Assembly (NCBI RefSeq): GCF_000165505.1
Contig: NC_014633.1
Location: forward strand, 868,001-932,000
Origin: Ilyobacter polytropus DSM 2926
Lineage (GTDB): Bacteria; Fusobacteriota; Fusobacteriia; Fusobacteriales; Fusobacteriaceae
Direction of reading: 5' to 3'
Length of the DNA stretch: 64,000 bases
Shown: positions 43,037 to 52,206 of the stretch, piece by piece
Layout of the letters: the number at the start of each line of letters is the position of its first letter
Position numbering within the stretch: position 1 is the stretch's first letter
Notes under the pieces: generated by a model
Seen by the model: the letters and a program-made list of their open reading frames with translations, nothing else
Told to the model about the DNA's origin: nothing
Databases searched by the model: none
Position numbers and translations under genes: made by a program

Positions 43037-44225
43037 TCTTCTCTAGCCATCCCTTTTCAATTATTTCAAGCTTTTCCGGAGAAAGCTCTCTCACTCTTTT
43101 TGTCGCTCTTTCCTCTAGCGTAGGAAGTGCATCTGACTGTCCTAGTATTTCAAAATTTTCTTTATCCTCTTGAGATAATTTACTCATATCTAGAATAGTA
43201 GAATCCCCCCAGTTTTTTGGATCCTGTTTTGCTAGCTGTGCATCTTCTGACAACAGATAATTTACTACATATAAGGCTCCTGCCTTATTTTTAGAGTTTT
43301 CAGGTATACTCAAATAATGATTATTAAACAGAGTTCCTTTTTCTATAAGAAAGCTTTTACTGTTCTCAGAAAATTCTCCAGATGTGATTTTATTGCTCGC
43401 TTTATTGACTGCATATCCCATAGTTACAGCAATCTCTTGGTTGGAGTATAGTATATCCAGTTTCCCTTCACTCTCAGGATAGGTTTCACCCTTTCTCCAT
43501 AAATAAGGTTCTAACTCTTCAAAGTAATTCCATACCTCTTCAAGAGCTACCTTAAATTTTTCATTACTCATACCTTGAGCCTTCTCTTCTCCTATTATAT
43601 CTATAACCATATTTCTCACAAAAGCGCTTCCTGTAAAATCAGGGATAGCCGGATATGTAAAAACTCCCGGGTTGTTTTTTACATATTCCTTGAGAGTCTC
43701 ATGATCTATGAAAGGTAGGGTTCCAGTAGAGCTGTCATATATAAAATTAAACTGTGTTTCTCCCCAGGGAGCCTCCAACCCGTTTATAGGTTCTCCAAAG
43801 TCACTTATCAGAGTTTCTTGTTTCACTTTTTCTATTATAGGAAGATTTTTCACAAAATTTCCCCATAAAACATTACTTTCTTTAAGAAGTTTAAAATTCT
43901 CTCCGTTTATCCATATAATATCCACACTTCCATTTTTTTTACCCGCCTGATTTTCAACGATGAGCTTATTTACAGTGTCTTTTATATCTGTGATTGGAAC
44001 TCTGTTAAGAATTATATTATTTTTTTCTTTTAGTGAATTTGCTACAAAAGTATCCATAAATTTATTTATCTCTGCAGATCCACCCCACATATATATGCTT
44101 ACCTCTGTTCCTTGAGAATTTTTTTCCACTTTTCCCCAGCTATAATCAAGCTTTGTAGCATCCTCTTCTTTTTTACCACAGGCCACTGCCATAAGGACTA
44201 AAATCAAAAATACAACTTTTTTCAT
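43023..44225 (-). CDS. Solute-binding lipoprotein of an ABC importer (YnjB-like)
   Basis: 400 residues from the ATG at 44225, chosen because GGGGGAG lies 4 bases upstream and the signal peptide starts there (MKKVVFLILVLMAVAC). The AVAC lipobox predicts a lipid-anchored Cys, so the protein sits in the periplasm on a lipid. The mature part is a family-1-type binding protein (EVSIYMWGGSAEINKFMDTF, DIIWINGENFKLLKESNVLWG, LEAPWGETQFNFIYDS) collinear with E. coli YnjB. Ligand not known; relatives bind small anions, sugars, metal complexes or polyamines. First gene of the transporter group. Confidence 0.9.
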   Translation of the reverse strand: MKKVVFLILVLMAVACGKKEEDATKLDYSWGKVEKNSQGTEVSIYMWGGSAEINKFMDTFVANSLKEKNNIILNRVPITDIKDTVNKLIVENQAGKKNGSVDIIWINGENFKLLKESNVLWGNFVKNLPIIEKVKQETLISDFGEPINGLEAPWGETQFNFIYDSSTGTLPFIDHETLKEYVKNNPGVFTYPAIPDFTGSAFVRNMVIDIIGEEKAQGMSNEKFKVALEEVWNYFEELEPYLWRKGETYPESEGKLDILYSNQEIAVTMGYAVNKASNKITSGEFSENSKSFLIEKGTLFNNHYLSIPENSKNKAGALYVVNYLLSEDAQLAKQDPKNWGDSTILDMSKLSQEDKENFEILGQSDALPTLEERATKRVRELSPEKLEIIEKGWLEKIGKN

Positions 44226-44506
44226 CGTGCTCCCCCATTCCAATTATTCATCAGTATCTAATTTACCATATTTTCTATTAGAAAATTCAAATTTTTAATA
44301 AAAAAATTAAATCTTCTAATATTTAATACATTATTAGACTTATATCTTGATTATATAATATACATTCTCCATTAGCAAATATGAGGTCTTTTCTTCCTGT
44401 ATCTAGTAATAATATATTCTTAAAAATTTAAAACAACCATTTAATTTATAAAAAAATTATTTAGGGAGTGATGGCGGTATATTATTTATCAATTTTTATC
44501 CAATGT

Positions 44507-44530
44507 AAAAGCCCTCCTTAGAGGGCTTTT
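44507..44530 (-). terminator. Terminator after the rhodanese-TVP38 fusion
   Basis: AAAAGCCCTC CTTA GAGGGCTTTT, perfect 10-bp stem, 3 bases past the stop at 44533. It separates the redox genes from the ABC genes; read-through is possible. Confidence 0.88.
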
Positions 44531-44532
44531 CA

Positions 44533-46080
44533 CTATACTGATTTTACAGAAGCTTTTGACTTTTTAGCTATTATTTTTGTTATTACTGTCAATATAAAGA
44601 ATATCAGAGATGCTGTAAGAGACATCTTTATAGCCGTAGCCTTATCTCCTGATGCCACTGCTCCTGCTAATAGAACAAAAACAGCGGTTCCTGGAAGGAT
44701 AAATAAGGTGGATAATAAAGAATACTGCATAAAGTTAATTGATGTAAGTCCGTAAACATAATTCTGTATCCCGAATGGGAAAACTGGAATCAGCCTTGTT
44801 GTAGCAAGGATAAACCAACCATCATTTTTGACCCCTTCATTTATCTTTTTAAAGACCTCTGAATTCCCAAATTTAGATTCAATAGGCTTTCTAGCAATAT
44901 ATCTAGCTATCAAAAATGCCATGGAAAGTCCTAGAGAAGCACCGATTGCAGTATAGATAACCCCTTTAACTCCTCCGAATACGAGCCCTCCCACTAAAGT
45001 TATAGGCAGTACAGATATACAGGTAATTGTTATCAGGGCATACATGAGTATGTATGCTGCAGGAGCCCATACCCCAAGACTTCCAATTAACATTTCCATT
45101 TTTTCTCTAGATTTCATATAGCTGAAAAAAACTTTGAAAAGACTTGTTTTTTCAAGCTCTACATTCCCATTCACTGCATTATAAGACCACTCAATCCAAG
45201 AACCATCATAATTCTTTACGTTGTCCCAGCCTAGTAACTGACTCAATACAAAGGTCATATGAGCCGATCTTACTCCCGACTGACAATAAGAGATGATCTG
45301 CTTATCTCTAGTGATTCCGTTTTCTGCAAGGATAGCCTCCATCTCTTCTTTTGACTTGAAGCTTTTATCCTCATTTACCATTTTATCCCAAGGAACATAG
45401 TATTCACTAGGAATTCTTCCTTTGGCGAAAGCTCCTTTATACTGAGCTAGCCCATCATGTTCAAAGTCTGTCCTTGTATCTATTACGACTGTATTATCAT
45501 CCCCTATACTTTTTTTCACATCCTCTATAGTGGCAAACTTAGAGGTGTCCTCAGACTTTGGAAACTCGTATTTTACAGATTCAGGTTTTGCAGAAGTCTC
45601 AGCTACCATCGGTAGCCCTGCATTTTTCCATCCATCTATTCCGCCATCTATAAGAACCATTTTTTCGTGGCCATACATATCAAGGATCCACCACAGTCTG
45701 GCTGCATCATACTCTGCTTTTGCACTTACTAGCATTATATATGTGTCTCCAGTTACTCCGTAACTTCCGAGAACTTCAGCCATTTTTTCCCTTGTAGCCC
45801 TCATACCACCGTATTCATACTCGCCTTTATCTGCTGAAAAAGATGGCCTCCAGATCTGGTACGAACCAGGTATATGACCCTTGTTATAGTCAGGCTCTTT
45901 TCTTACATCTAATACAACTATATTTTTATCCGCTGTCAGCATTTCATTTGCTTTTTCAGGGCTGATCAGTATTTTAGAATTTGAATATTGATCATAATTT
46001 TTTACTGCTGTAGGATTTTCATTAGCTACTCCAATCACAAATACCAATAAAAAGATTACAGAAACAAGTAGTTTTTTCAT
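44533..46080 (-). CDS. Exported double rhodanese fused to a TVP38/TMEM64 membrane domain
   Basis: 515 residues from the ATG at 46080 (GGAGGG upstream, signal peptide MKKLLVSVIFLLVFVIG). Two rhodanese domains fill residues ~20-310: the first has DVRKEPDYNKGHIPGS but no obvious active-site Cys, the second has DTRTDFEHDG and the active loop SYCQSGVRSAH with the sulfur-carrying Cys. After it comes a TVP38 (SNARE-associated) membrane domain, residues ~335-515, with ITLVGGLVFGGVKGVIYT and TRLIPVFPFGIQNYVYGLT. Rhodaneses move sulfane sulfur; TVP38 domains are putative transporters. The fusion puts the sulfur-transfer site on the outer face of the membrane domain. Lies 40 bp after the Hdr-like fusion gene. 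Confidence 0.9.
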   Translation of the reverse strand: MKKLLVSVIFLLVFVIGVANENPTAVKNYDQYSNSKILISPEKANEMLTADKNIVVLDVRKEPDYNKGHIPGSYQIWRPSFSADKGEYEYGGMRATREKMAEVLGSYGVTGDTYIMLVSAKAEYDAARLWWILDMYGHEKMVLIDGGIDGWKNAGLPMVAETSAKPESVKYEFPKSEDTSKFATIEDVKKSIGDDNTVVIDTRTDFEHDGLAQYKGAFAKGRIPSEYYVPWDKMVNEDKSFKSKEEMEAILAENGITRDKQIISYCQSGVRSAHMTFVLSQLLGWDNVKNYDGSWIEWSYNAVNGNVELEKTSLFKVFFSYMKSREKMEMLIGSLGVWAPAAYILMYALITITCISVLPITLVGGLVFGGVKGVIYTAIGASLGLSMAFLIARYIARKPIESKFGNSEVFKKINEGVKNDGWFILATTRLIPVFPFGIQNYVYGLTSINFMQYSLLSTLFILPGTAVFVLLAGAVASGDKATAIKMSLTASLIFFILTVITKIIAKKSKASVKSV

Positions 46081-46120
46081 TTGACCCTCCATTAAGTGCA
46101 GGAAATTACACCACACTATA

Positions 46121-48715
46121 CTATTTACTTTTTTTATCAAGTTCTTGTTTTGACTTATATCTATTCATCCATTGTTTTACAGGCCCCATGTTTCTATTAT
46201 TAACTTTTTCTTTAGTATAGGTTTCTCCAAATAACAGGTCTAATATATGAACTGAGTCTGCTCCCCCATTTTCCATAGATTCTCTACAGGCTGCACAATA
46301 AGAGATCATATGACCCGTTGTAGTTTCTTCAGCTCTTCTTTTCATTACCCTTCCTGCCAAGTCTGGATTTGCAGGAACTACCATCCCTCCGAAACCACAG
46401 CATCTGGTCTTTTCTCTGGAATTTTCAAGCTCTTCTACTTTATAACCCATATTATCTATTATCCATCTTATTCCATCATGAAGATCACTTCTCTCTCTAG
46501 CAGAACACGAATCATGGATGTTAAATACAATATCTGAACCCTTACCTATTCCATATTTTTCATCAGGAAGACCTATTTCAGGAAGCAGAGTCCACAGAGA
46601 AACCACATTCTGTTTCAGATATTCTGAAAACACTGCAAGACAAGACTGGCAGGCAACGATTACAGTATCTGCTCCCAATCTATCAATCTCAGCTTGAACC
46701 TCACCAAACCTCTCTTTAAATTTTTCCTTTTGACCTAGAGCTTTAGTTGGCTTCCCACAGCATTTCAAGACAGAACCTACCCCTCCATCGAGTTTATCTT
46801 GTAAGTGCCCCAATACATTCCCTACTGCTTCTGGATTATATGATGGCAAAGAACATCCAGGGAAAAATACATATTTTGTTTTCTCTCCTTCTGGAGCCTT
46901 ATTTGTTGTATTAAAGAATTTTGAGTATCCTAAATATTGATGTACCTCTATAGCACTATGACCCTTCATCGGAGATTTTCCTCCGTTGTCTTTTATATAT
47001 TCCGGTCTCATGCCCATAAAGGCTCCCTTCATATCAAAGTCCTTTGGACATTTGAGTGTACACTGGGAACATGCATTGCAAGAATAACTTATTTTTGGGT
47101 CCATTGCTGCATAACCCTTTTCAAGGTATTCCTCAAAAAGTGTCTTAGGACAATCTGTAAAGTCATTTAACATAATACACTCTTTCATACATAATTTACA
47201 TGTACACTGAAGACATCTATTGGCTTCTTTTTCTGCCTGCTCCTTGGTGAATGTAAATTCTGTCTCATCGAAAGATTTTATCCTTTCAGTTGGATCCAAC
47301 TCTTTAGCAATGACTCTTTCTACCTTTTCAGCAGCGTCCCATCCTTCTGACAAATACTCAGTTGGAAGCTCTAGTTTTGTCTTATATGCAGCTTCTTCCT
47401 CTGTTGTTCTGCCAGACATCAGGTCTTCACCTTTTAAGAATCTATCTGCAGATATGGCAGCACTCCTACCCTCAGCCATAGCTTCTATAACTATGAAAGC
47501 CGAGGCACAATCTCCAGCCACAAAAACATTCTCATTATTTACAGACTGCTTTGTAAGCTCATCAGTTTCAAAGGTCCCGTTTTTTCTTTTAGCGAGAGTT
47601 TCTTTCTTGTCAAATCCAGAATCTACACCCTGACCTATTGCAAAAACAACTGTATCAACATCTAGCATTTTTTTGTTATCTTCATTGCATGTAGGGTTAA
47701 ATCTCCCTTCATCATCAAAGATAGATATACACTCTTTGATCTCTAGACCTTTTACTCTACCATTATCATCAATTAAGATTTCATTTGTTCCCATCGCCAG
47801 ATTAAACTTTACTCCCTCTGCTATGGCACCCTTAACCTCATGCATAGAAGAGGTCATCTCTTCATAGCTAGGCTCTAGGCAAACAGAATAGACCTCTTCA
47901 ACTCCCTGAAGCCTGAGAGAAGACCTAGCACAGTCCATGGCAACATCTCCACCACCTATTACTGCAACTCTTTTCCCAACTCCTTCAGAGCCATTAGTAA
48001 GAGATATTTCCTTTAGATATTCTGCGGCATCATATACTCCTTGAGCGTCGTGATTTTTGAGACTACGGTCTATTCTTCCAGCCTGTCTTCCAACTGCTAT
48101 GATTACAGCATCATTTTCTTTCTTGAGAGTTTCAAAATCTATATCCTTACCTATTTCAGTATTTAGCTTGACACTTACTCCTAACATTTCAAGTATTGAG
48201 TATTCTTCATCAATTATGTTTCTAGGAAGCCTGTAAGCAGGGATCCCTACTCTCATCATACCTCCATATACCGGAAGTTTATCGTAAATAGTTACTTCAT
48301 GACCATTTTTAGAAAGGTCAATCGCTGCCTGTGCCCCTGCAGGTCCTGCCCCTATAACTGCAACTTTTTTTCCTGTGGCAGGTTTTTTATTCAGATCCCA
48401 GTTTACCGGGTTGTCAAAATTATCAGCAGCATACCTCTTTATATTTGCTACAGATATAGGTTTATCTTCATCCCCTCTTCTGCATCCCGCTTCACAAGGA
48501 TGGGCACAGACTCTACCAAGAGTTTTAGGTAAAAATAATTTTTCTCTTATTACCCCTATAGCACCTTCTCCGTCTCCTTCTCCTACAAGTCTCACATACT
48601 CTTTTATATCTGTATGCATAGGACAAGAAGATTGACATGCCGGATTGGAATCACCCATACAATTATCTACAATATCCTTCATATTTTCCATTACTTCTTT
48701 TGGCAATACACCCAT
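46121..48715 (-). CDS. GltD-like flavoprotein fused to HdrC/HdrB-like iron-sulfur modules
   Basis: 864 residues. Order: residues ~15-95 an Fe-S helical domain of the Fer4_20/GltD kind (CQSSCPMH, CAHPCEAGCRR); ~110-450 an FAD/NAD(P) oxidoreductase (VAVIGAGPAGAQAA, VAVIGGGDVAMDCARSS, VFVAGDCASA); ~520-600 two 4Fe-4S motifs (CLQCTCKLCMKEC, CNACSQCTLKCP) like HdrC; ~640-830 two CCG domains like HdrB (FFPGCSLPSYN with LKCCGKPTKALG, and HDSCSAR with TRCCGFGGM). Thus electrons from NAD(P)H can pass by FAD and clusters to a noncubane-type disulfide/persulfide site, or the reverse. Rhodanese genes on both sides suggest a sulfur substrate. No methanogen-like HdrA. Confidence 0.92.
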   Translation of the reverse strand: MGVLPKEVMENMKDIVDNCMGDSNPACQSSCPMHTDIKEYVRLVGEGDGEGAIGVIREKLFLPKTLGRVCAHPCEAGCRRGDEDKPISVANIKRYAADNFDNPVNWDLNKKPATGKKVAVIGAGPAGAQAAIDLSKNGHEVTIYDKLPVYGGMMRVGIPAYRLPRNIIDEEYSILEMLGVSVKLNTEIGKDIDFETLKKENDAVIIAVGRQAGRIDRSLKNHDAQGVYDAAEYLKEISLTNGSEGVGKRVAVIGGGDVAMDCARSSLRLQGVEEVYSVCLEPSYEEMTSSMHEVKGAIAEGVKFNLAMGTNEILIDDNGRVKGLEIKECISIFDDEGRFNPTCNEDNKKMLDVDTVVFAIGQGVDSGFDKKETLAKRKNGTFETDELTKQSVNNENVFVAGDCASAFIVIEAMAEGRSAAISADRFLKGEDLMSGRTTEEEAAYKTKLELPTEYLSEGWDAAEKVERVIAKELDPTERIKSFDETEFTFTKEQAEKEANRCLQCTCKLCMKECIMLNDFTDCPKTLFEEYLEKGYAAMDPKISYSCNACSQCTLKCPKDFDMKGAFMGMRPEYIKDNGGKSPMKGHSAIEVHQYLGYSKFFNTTNKAPEGEKTKYVFFPGCSLPSYNPEAVGNVLGHLQDKLDGGVGSVLKCCGKPTKALGQKEKFKERFGEVQAEIDRLGADTVIVACQSCLAVFSEYLKQNVVSLWTLLPEIGLPDEKYGIGKGSDIVFNIHDSCSARERSDLHDGIRWIIDNMGYKVEELENSREKTRCCGFGGMVVPANPDLAGRVMKRRAEETTTGHMISYCAACRESMENGGADSVHILDLLFGETYTKEKVNNRNMGPVKQWMNRYKSKQELDKKSK

Positions 48716-48742
48716 TTTTATCCTCCTAAATTACCTCGACTC

Positions 48743-49582
48743 TTACATCCCGTATTTTACAGGTGCTTTTACAGCCTCATACTCAAGCCAAGATCCATCG
48801 TAATTTTTTACATTGTCATATCCAAGAATTTCCACAAGAGCAAACATAGACTGAGTTGATCTTACTGCAGATTTACAGTGTGGCATTATAGCCTTTAGAT
48901 TTTTAGTTATCCCTGAATCTCTATAAAGCTTTTTTAGTTCAGCTTTAGATTTGTATTTTCCATCTTTTGTTATATTTTCTTTCCATTCAATAAATACGGA
49001 ATTTGGTATATGTCCCTTGATTCTCTCAAGTTTAGATCTCGCATCAAGCACAACCATTTGATTGTCTTCAATTGATGCTTTTACCTCTTCCAGAGTTGCA
49101 ACAAGCTTTGGATTTGCATCTTTCGCTACATATTTTGAAGTTTTTGAAGGCTTGCTAGGTGCCGCCATTGGAAGACCTGATTTTTCCCACGCCATTATTT
49201 GACCATCTAATATAAAGACATCTCCCTTATGTCCATAAAGGTTCAGTATCCACCATAATCTTGTGGCATTCATCATCCCATTATCGTCTACAATCACTAC
49301 TGTATCTTTATTTTCTATTCCCATTTTTGACATAAAACTTTCGAATTCTTCCTTTGGAAGAACCATTCCCTTGACTCCGTCTCTCTCCCTTGAAAATTCT
49401 TTATTCAATACCACCATGGCTCCTGGTATTGTTTTTTCAGGAACCTTATTCCATCTGTAGTCCAATACCACCACATCTTTTTTATCCTTGATCTTATTCA
49501 ATTTTTCCGGTGTGATTAGACCTCCCGCCACTGAAACTGCATAAAGTGTCACCATCATCAATAAAGCTACTAATTTCTTCAT
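48743..49582 (-). CDS. Exported double-domain rhodanese (thiosulfate sulfurtransferase, YnjE-like)
   Basis: 279 residues. Signal peptide MKKLVALLMMVTLYAVSVAG, so periplasmic. First rhodanese domain (residues ~25-140) has DYRWNKVPEKTIPGA and lacks the active Cys; the second (~160-275) has LDARSKLERIKGHIPNS and the active loop MPHCKSAVRSTQ. Thus one catalytic and one inactive domain, as in typical thiosulfate or mercaptopyruvate sulfurtransferases; E. coli YnjE has three. It would pass sulfane sulfur between a donor such as thiosulfate and a thiol acceptor in the periplasm. 27 bp upstream of the fusion oxidoreductase gene. Confidence 0.92.
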   Translation of the reverse strand: MKKLVALLMMVTLYAVSVAGGLITPEKLNKIKDKKDVVVLDYRWNKVPEKTIPGAMVVLNKEFSRERDGVKGMVLPKEEFESFMSKMGIENKDTVVIVDDNGMMNATRLWWILNLYGHKGDVFILDGQIMAWEKSGLPMAAPSKPSKTSKYVAKDANPKLVATLEEVKASIEDNQMVVLDARSKLERIKGHIPNSVFIEWKENITKDGKYKSKAELKKLYRDSGITKNLKAIMPHCKSAVRSTQSMFALVEILGYDNVKNYDGSWLEYEAVKAPVKYGM

Positions 49583-49828
49583 CTTTTCTCCCTCCTAGAT
49601 TTTATTTTTATGTTACTGTTAATAATTTAACTATATTTAAACTAAAATAATTTTTCTTGTTTAAAAAATTATTGATATTTCAAGATTTCAAACCTTTTTT
49701 AATATCTAATTTTATTAAAATTTAAATTTCTAAATATAAAAACCAATTTTTAAAAAGCTTATTCTTTGAATCTGAATAAATTAAATAAACATATTTTTTT
49801 CACAAATCCAAACATTCGTAATCTCAAA

Positions 49829-50185
49829 TCAGATATTTTTATTGTTTTCTTTTTGCCAAGCTTTGATCCCACCTGCCATGTCATAGACTTCGTTAAAACC
49901 CATTTTAGTCATCAAGGCAGCAGCAGCCTTACTTCTTCCCCCAATTGCACAAAATACAAGATACGGCAACTCTTTGTCTAGTTTTTCCAGCTCTTTTTTA
50001 AAATGATTTAGCTTTAGAAAATCAATTAAAATCGCACCATCAATATTACCTTCAAATTTGTTTTCTTTTTCGGTTCTTACGTCAATTAAAATCATATCCT
50101 TTTTCATTTCAATAAGATTTTTAGCCTCTTCAACTGAAACTATTTTGAACCCATCAGATTTTCTTTTGAAAAAATTTAACACCAT
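49829..50185 (-). CDS. Single-domain rhodanese (GlpE/PspE-like)
   Basis: 118 residues from the ATG at 50185, 8 bases after an AAAGGA site; an ATG at 50194 overlaps that site. One rhodanese domain: EEAKNLIEMKKDMILIDVRT, EGNIDGAILID, and the active loop VFCAIGGRSKAAAA with Cys near residue 79. No clear signal peptide (an N-terminal MVLNFFKRK is basic), so probably cytoplasmic, unlike the two exported rhodaneses in the cluster. 58 bases after the TVP38 gene. It may hand sulfur to cytoplasmic acceptors. Confidence 0.9.
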   Translation of the reverse strand: MVLNFFKRKSDGFKIVSVEEAKNLIEMKKDMILIDVRTEKENKFEGNIDGAILIDFLKLNHFKKELEKLDKELPYLVFCAIGGRSKAAAALMTKMGFNEVYDMAGGIKAWQKENNKNI

Positions 50186-50252
50186 AAACCACATCCTTTA
50201 ATTCTATTAAATAATAATTTTTTTCCCGTAAAAAAATTTATCTGTGTTACTA

Positions 50253-50927
50253 TTATTTTTCTTTAAACTCTTCATTTTTTTTCAAAAATTTTGGAATCAA
50301 AGATATAAATACAAAACAAAGGACAGCAATTCCAAGATAAGTAAGATTTTTAGTAGATAACCCTTCACCACTGGCTATAGCCCCTGCACTAAGTGTATAG
50401 ACAGCCGTACCAGGGATTATGAAAACTGTAGAAAGAATCCAATACTGCAAAAAACTGATACCCGTCAGTCCATAGACATAATTTTGAACATTAAAAGGAA
50501 AAATAGGGACCAATCTTGTGGTCATTAGAATTCTCCAACCTTGCTTTTTAACTCCCTGATCTATCCTTTGGAAAATCAGAGAATCCGAAAATTTTTTCTC
50601 TATAGATCTCCTGAAGAGATATCTAGCCACAAGAAATGCCGATGACAGTCCCAGACTAGCTCCTATAACTGTGTATATTGTCCCCATAATAGGTCCAAAT
50701 ACTATCCCTCCCAACACTGTAATGGGAAGTCCTGGCAAAAAGAAAATGCATGCTACTATGTAAAGTACCACATAAACTAAAGGCCCTAATACTCCAAAAC
50801 TATTTATCCAATTTTTTAACTCTTTTATATTTTCAAGACTGATATAACCGAAAACTCCGCCTTTATACAACAAGAAAATCACAATAAAGAAGGTTATCAA
50901 AATTACCATTCCTTTTTTATTTTTCAT
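50253..50927 (-). CDS. TVP38/TMEM64-family membrane protein (YdjX/YdjZ-like)
   Basis: 224 residues with about six hydrophobic segments. SNARE-associated/TVP38 signature: FFLPGLPITVLGGIVFGPI, IGASLGLSSAFLVARY, then the re-entrant TRLVPIFPFNVQNYVYGLT; the Arg and Pro of the last motif are strictly kept. E. coli has two such proteins, YdjX and YdjZ, in the ydj-ynj locus. The family is suspected to move ions or lipids or to transport oxyanions, but no substrate is established for this type. First gene in the minus-strand run of sulfur/redox genes; GGGGAG ribosome site before the ATG. Confidence 0.92.
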   Translation of the reverse strand: MKNKKGMVILITFFIVIFLLYKGGVFGYISLENIKELKNWINSFGVLGPLVYVVLYIVACIFFLPGLPITVLGGIVFGPIMGTIYTVIGASLGLSSAFLVARYLFRRSIEKKFSDSLIFQRIDQGVKKQGWRILMTTRLVPIFPFNVQNYVYGLTGISFLQYWILSTVFIIPGTAVYTLSAGAIASGEGLSTKNLTYLGIAVLCFVFISLIPKFLKKNEEFKEK

Positions 50928-51395
50928 ACCCCACTCCCCACAATAGGCAGACCTTATTTCCAGTATATTTTACTTATTTTATCATTTTTATTAGCACATT
51001 AACCATTCATTACATTATATTACCCTAATATTTAAATAAGGGCAATTTTTATTTTAAAAAATGTTTTTTAGGTTTTTTTATTTATCATATATATTATTTT
51101 TAATATTTTCATTGTAAGTTATTGCCGCTGATATATTCTATATTATTTTTATTTTATTATTGAAAAAGTTGTTTGATACTATAAAAAAATCGACCTGTTA
51201 CAATTTATTTATACTTTTTTGGTAGACTTTGATCTTAAATAAAAAGGAAGACTAAAATTAGCCATATTTCTAATAAGAAACATAAAAATAACTTTATATC
51301 ACACATAATTCTTGTGTTTTAAGTATTTTTCTCCTGGATCAGAATATCATGGGTTTTTTATAAAGTCAACCTTCTATCTATCGTATAAGTTTGGA
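50928..51395. other. Intergenic stretch between the sulfur cluster and tRNA array
   Basis: About 470 bases of A/T-rich DNA. It must hold the cluster promoter on the minus strand, but no site stands out. No repeat, RNA or gene is supported. Confidence 0.5.
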
Positions 51396-51424
51396 AATAA
51401 AAAAAAAGCACCCATTAGGTGCTT
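51396..51424 (-). terminator. Terminator of the tRNA array
   Basis: AAGCACC TAATG GGTGCTT followed on the minus strand by a long T-run. Confidence 0.92.
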
Positions 51425-51433
51425 GAATATCAA

Positions 51434-51510
51434 TGGTGCCTAGAAGTGGATTCGAACCACCGACCGCACGGGTATGAACCGTGTGCTCTAGCCAACTGAG
51501 CTATCTAGGC
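51434..51510 (-). tRNA. tRNA-Met (CAT)
   Basis: 77 nt with CCA; identical to the copy at 17712-17788. Last gene of the nine-tRNA array. Confidence 0.93.
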
Positions 51511-51520
51511 TTATAAATAA

Positions 51521-51596
51521 TGGTGGAGCTAACCGGGATCGAACCGGTGACCTCTACGCTGCCAGCGTAGCGCTCTCCCAGCTGAGCTATAGCCCC
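51521..51596 (-). tRNA. tRNA-Ala (GGC)
   Basis: 76 nt with CCA. Acceptor GGGGCTA / TAGCTCC, anticodon loop CTGGCAG giving GGC. Confidence 0.95.
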
Positions 51597-51612
51597 AACT
51601 TTTAAAAATTAA

Positions 51613-51697
<85 letters not shown>

Positions 51698-51702
51698 ATT
51701 TT

Positions 51703-51777
51703 TGGTACCCCGTAGGAGAATTGAACTCCTGTCTCCAGAGTGAAAATCTGGTGTCCTTACCACTGGACGAACGGGGC
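51703..51777 (-). tRNA. tRNA-Glu (TTC), copy 2
   Basis: 75 nt with CCA. Acceptor GCCCCGT / ACGGGGT, anticodon loop TTTTCAC giving TTC. Same sequence as the copy at 51866. Confidence 0.95.
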
Positions 51778-51782
51778 TTATT

Positions 51783-51858
51783 TGGTGGTCGCAACAGGAC
51801 TTGAACCTGTGACCCCCTGCTTGTAAGGCAGGTGCTCTCCCAACTGAGCTATGCGACC
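51783..51858 (-). tRNA. tRNA-Val (TAC)
   Basis: 76 nt with CCA. Acceptor GGTCGCA / TGCGACC, anticodon loop CTTACAA giving TAC. Confidence 0.95.
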
Positions 51859-51865
51859 ATATTTT

Positions 51866-51940
51866 TGGTACCCCGTAGGAGAATTGAACTCCTGTCTCCA
51901 GAGTGAAAATCTGGTGTCCTTACCACTGGACGAACGGGGC
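51866..51940 (-). tRNA. tRNA-Glu (TTC), copy 1
   Basis: 75 nt with CCA; identical to the copy at 51703, with tRNA-Val between them. Confidence 0.95.
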
Positions 51941-51944
51941 TTAT

Positions 51945-52020
<76 letters not shown>

Positions 52021-52027
52021 ATAATAA

Positions 52028-52103
<76 letters not shown>

Positions 52104-52108
52104 ATAAG

Positions 52109-52184
52109 TGGTGCGTCACACAGGGATCGAACCTGTGACAACACGATTAAAAGTCGTGTGCTCTACCAACTGAGCTAGTGACGC
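52109..52184 (-). tRNA. tRNA-Lys (TTT)
   Basis: 76 nt with CCA. Acceptor GCGTCAC / GTGACGC, anticodon loop CTTTTAA giving TTT. First gene of the array. Confidence 0.95.
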
Positions 52185-52206
52185 ATTTCCTCTTGCAACA
52201 GGATTA

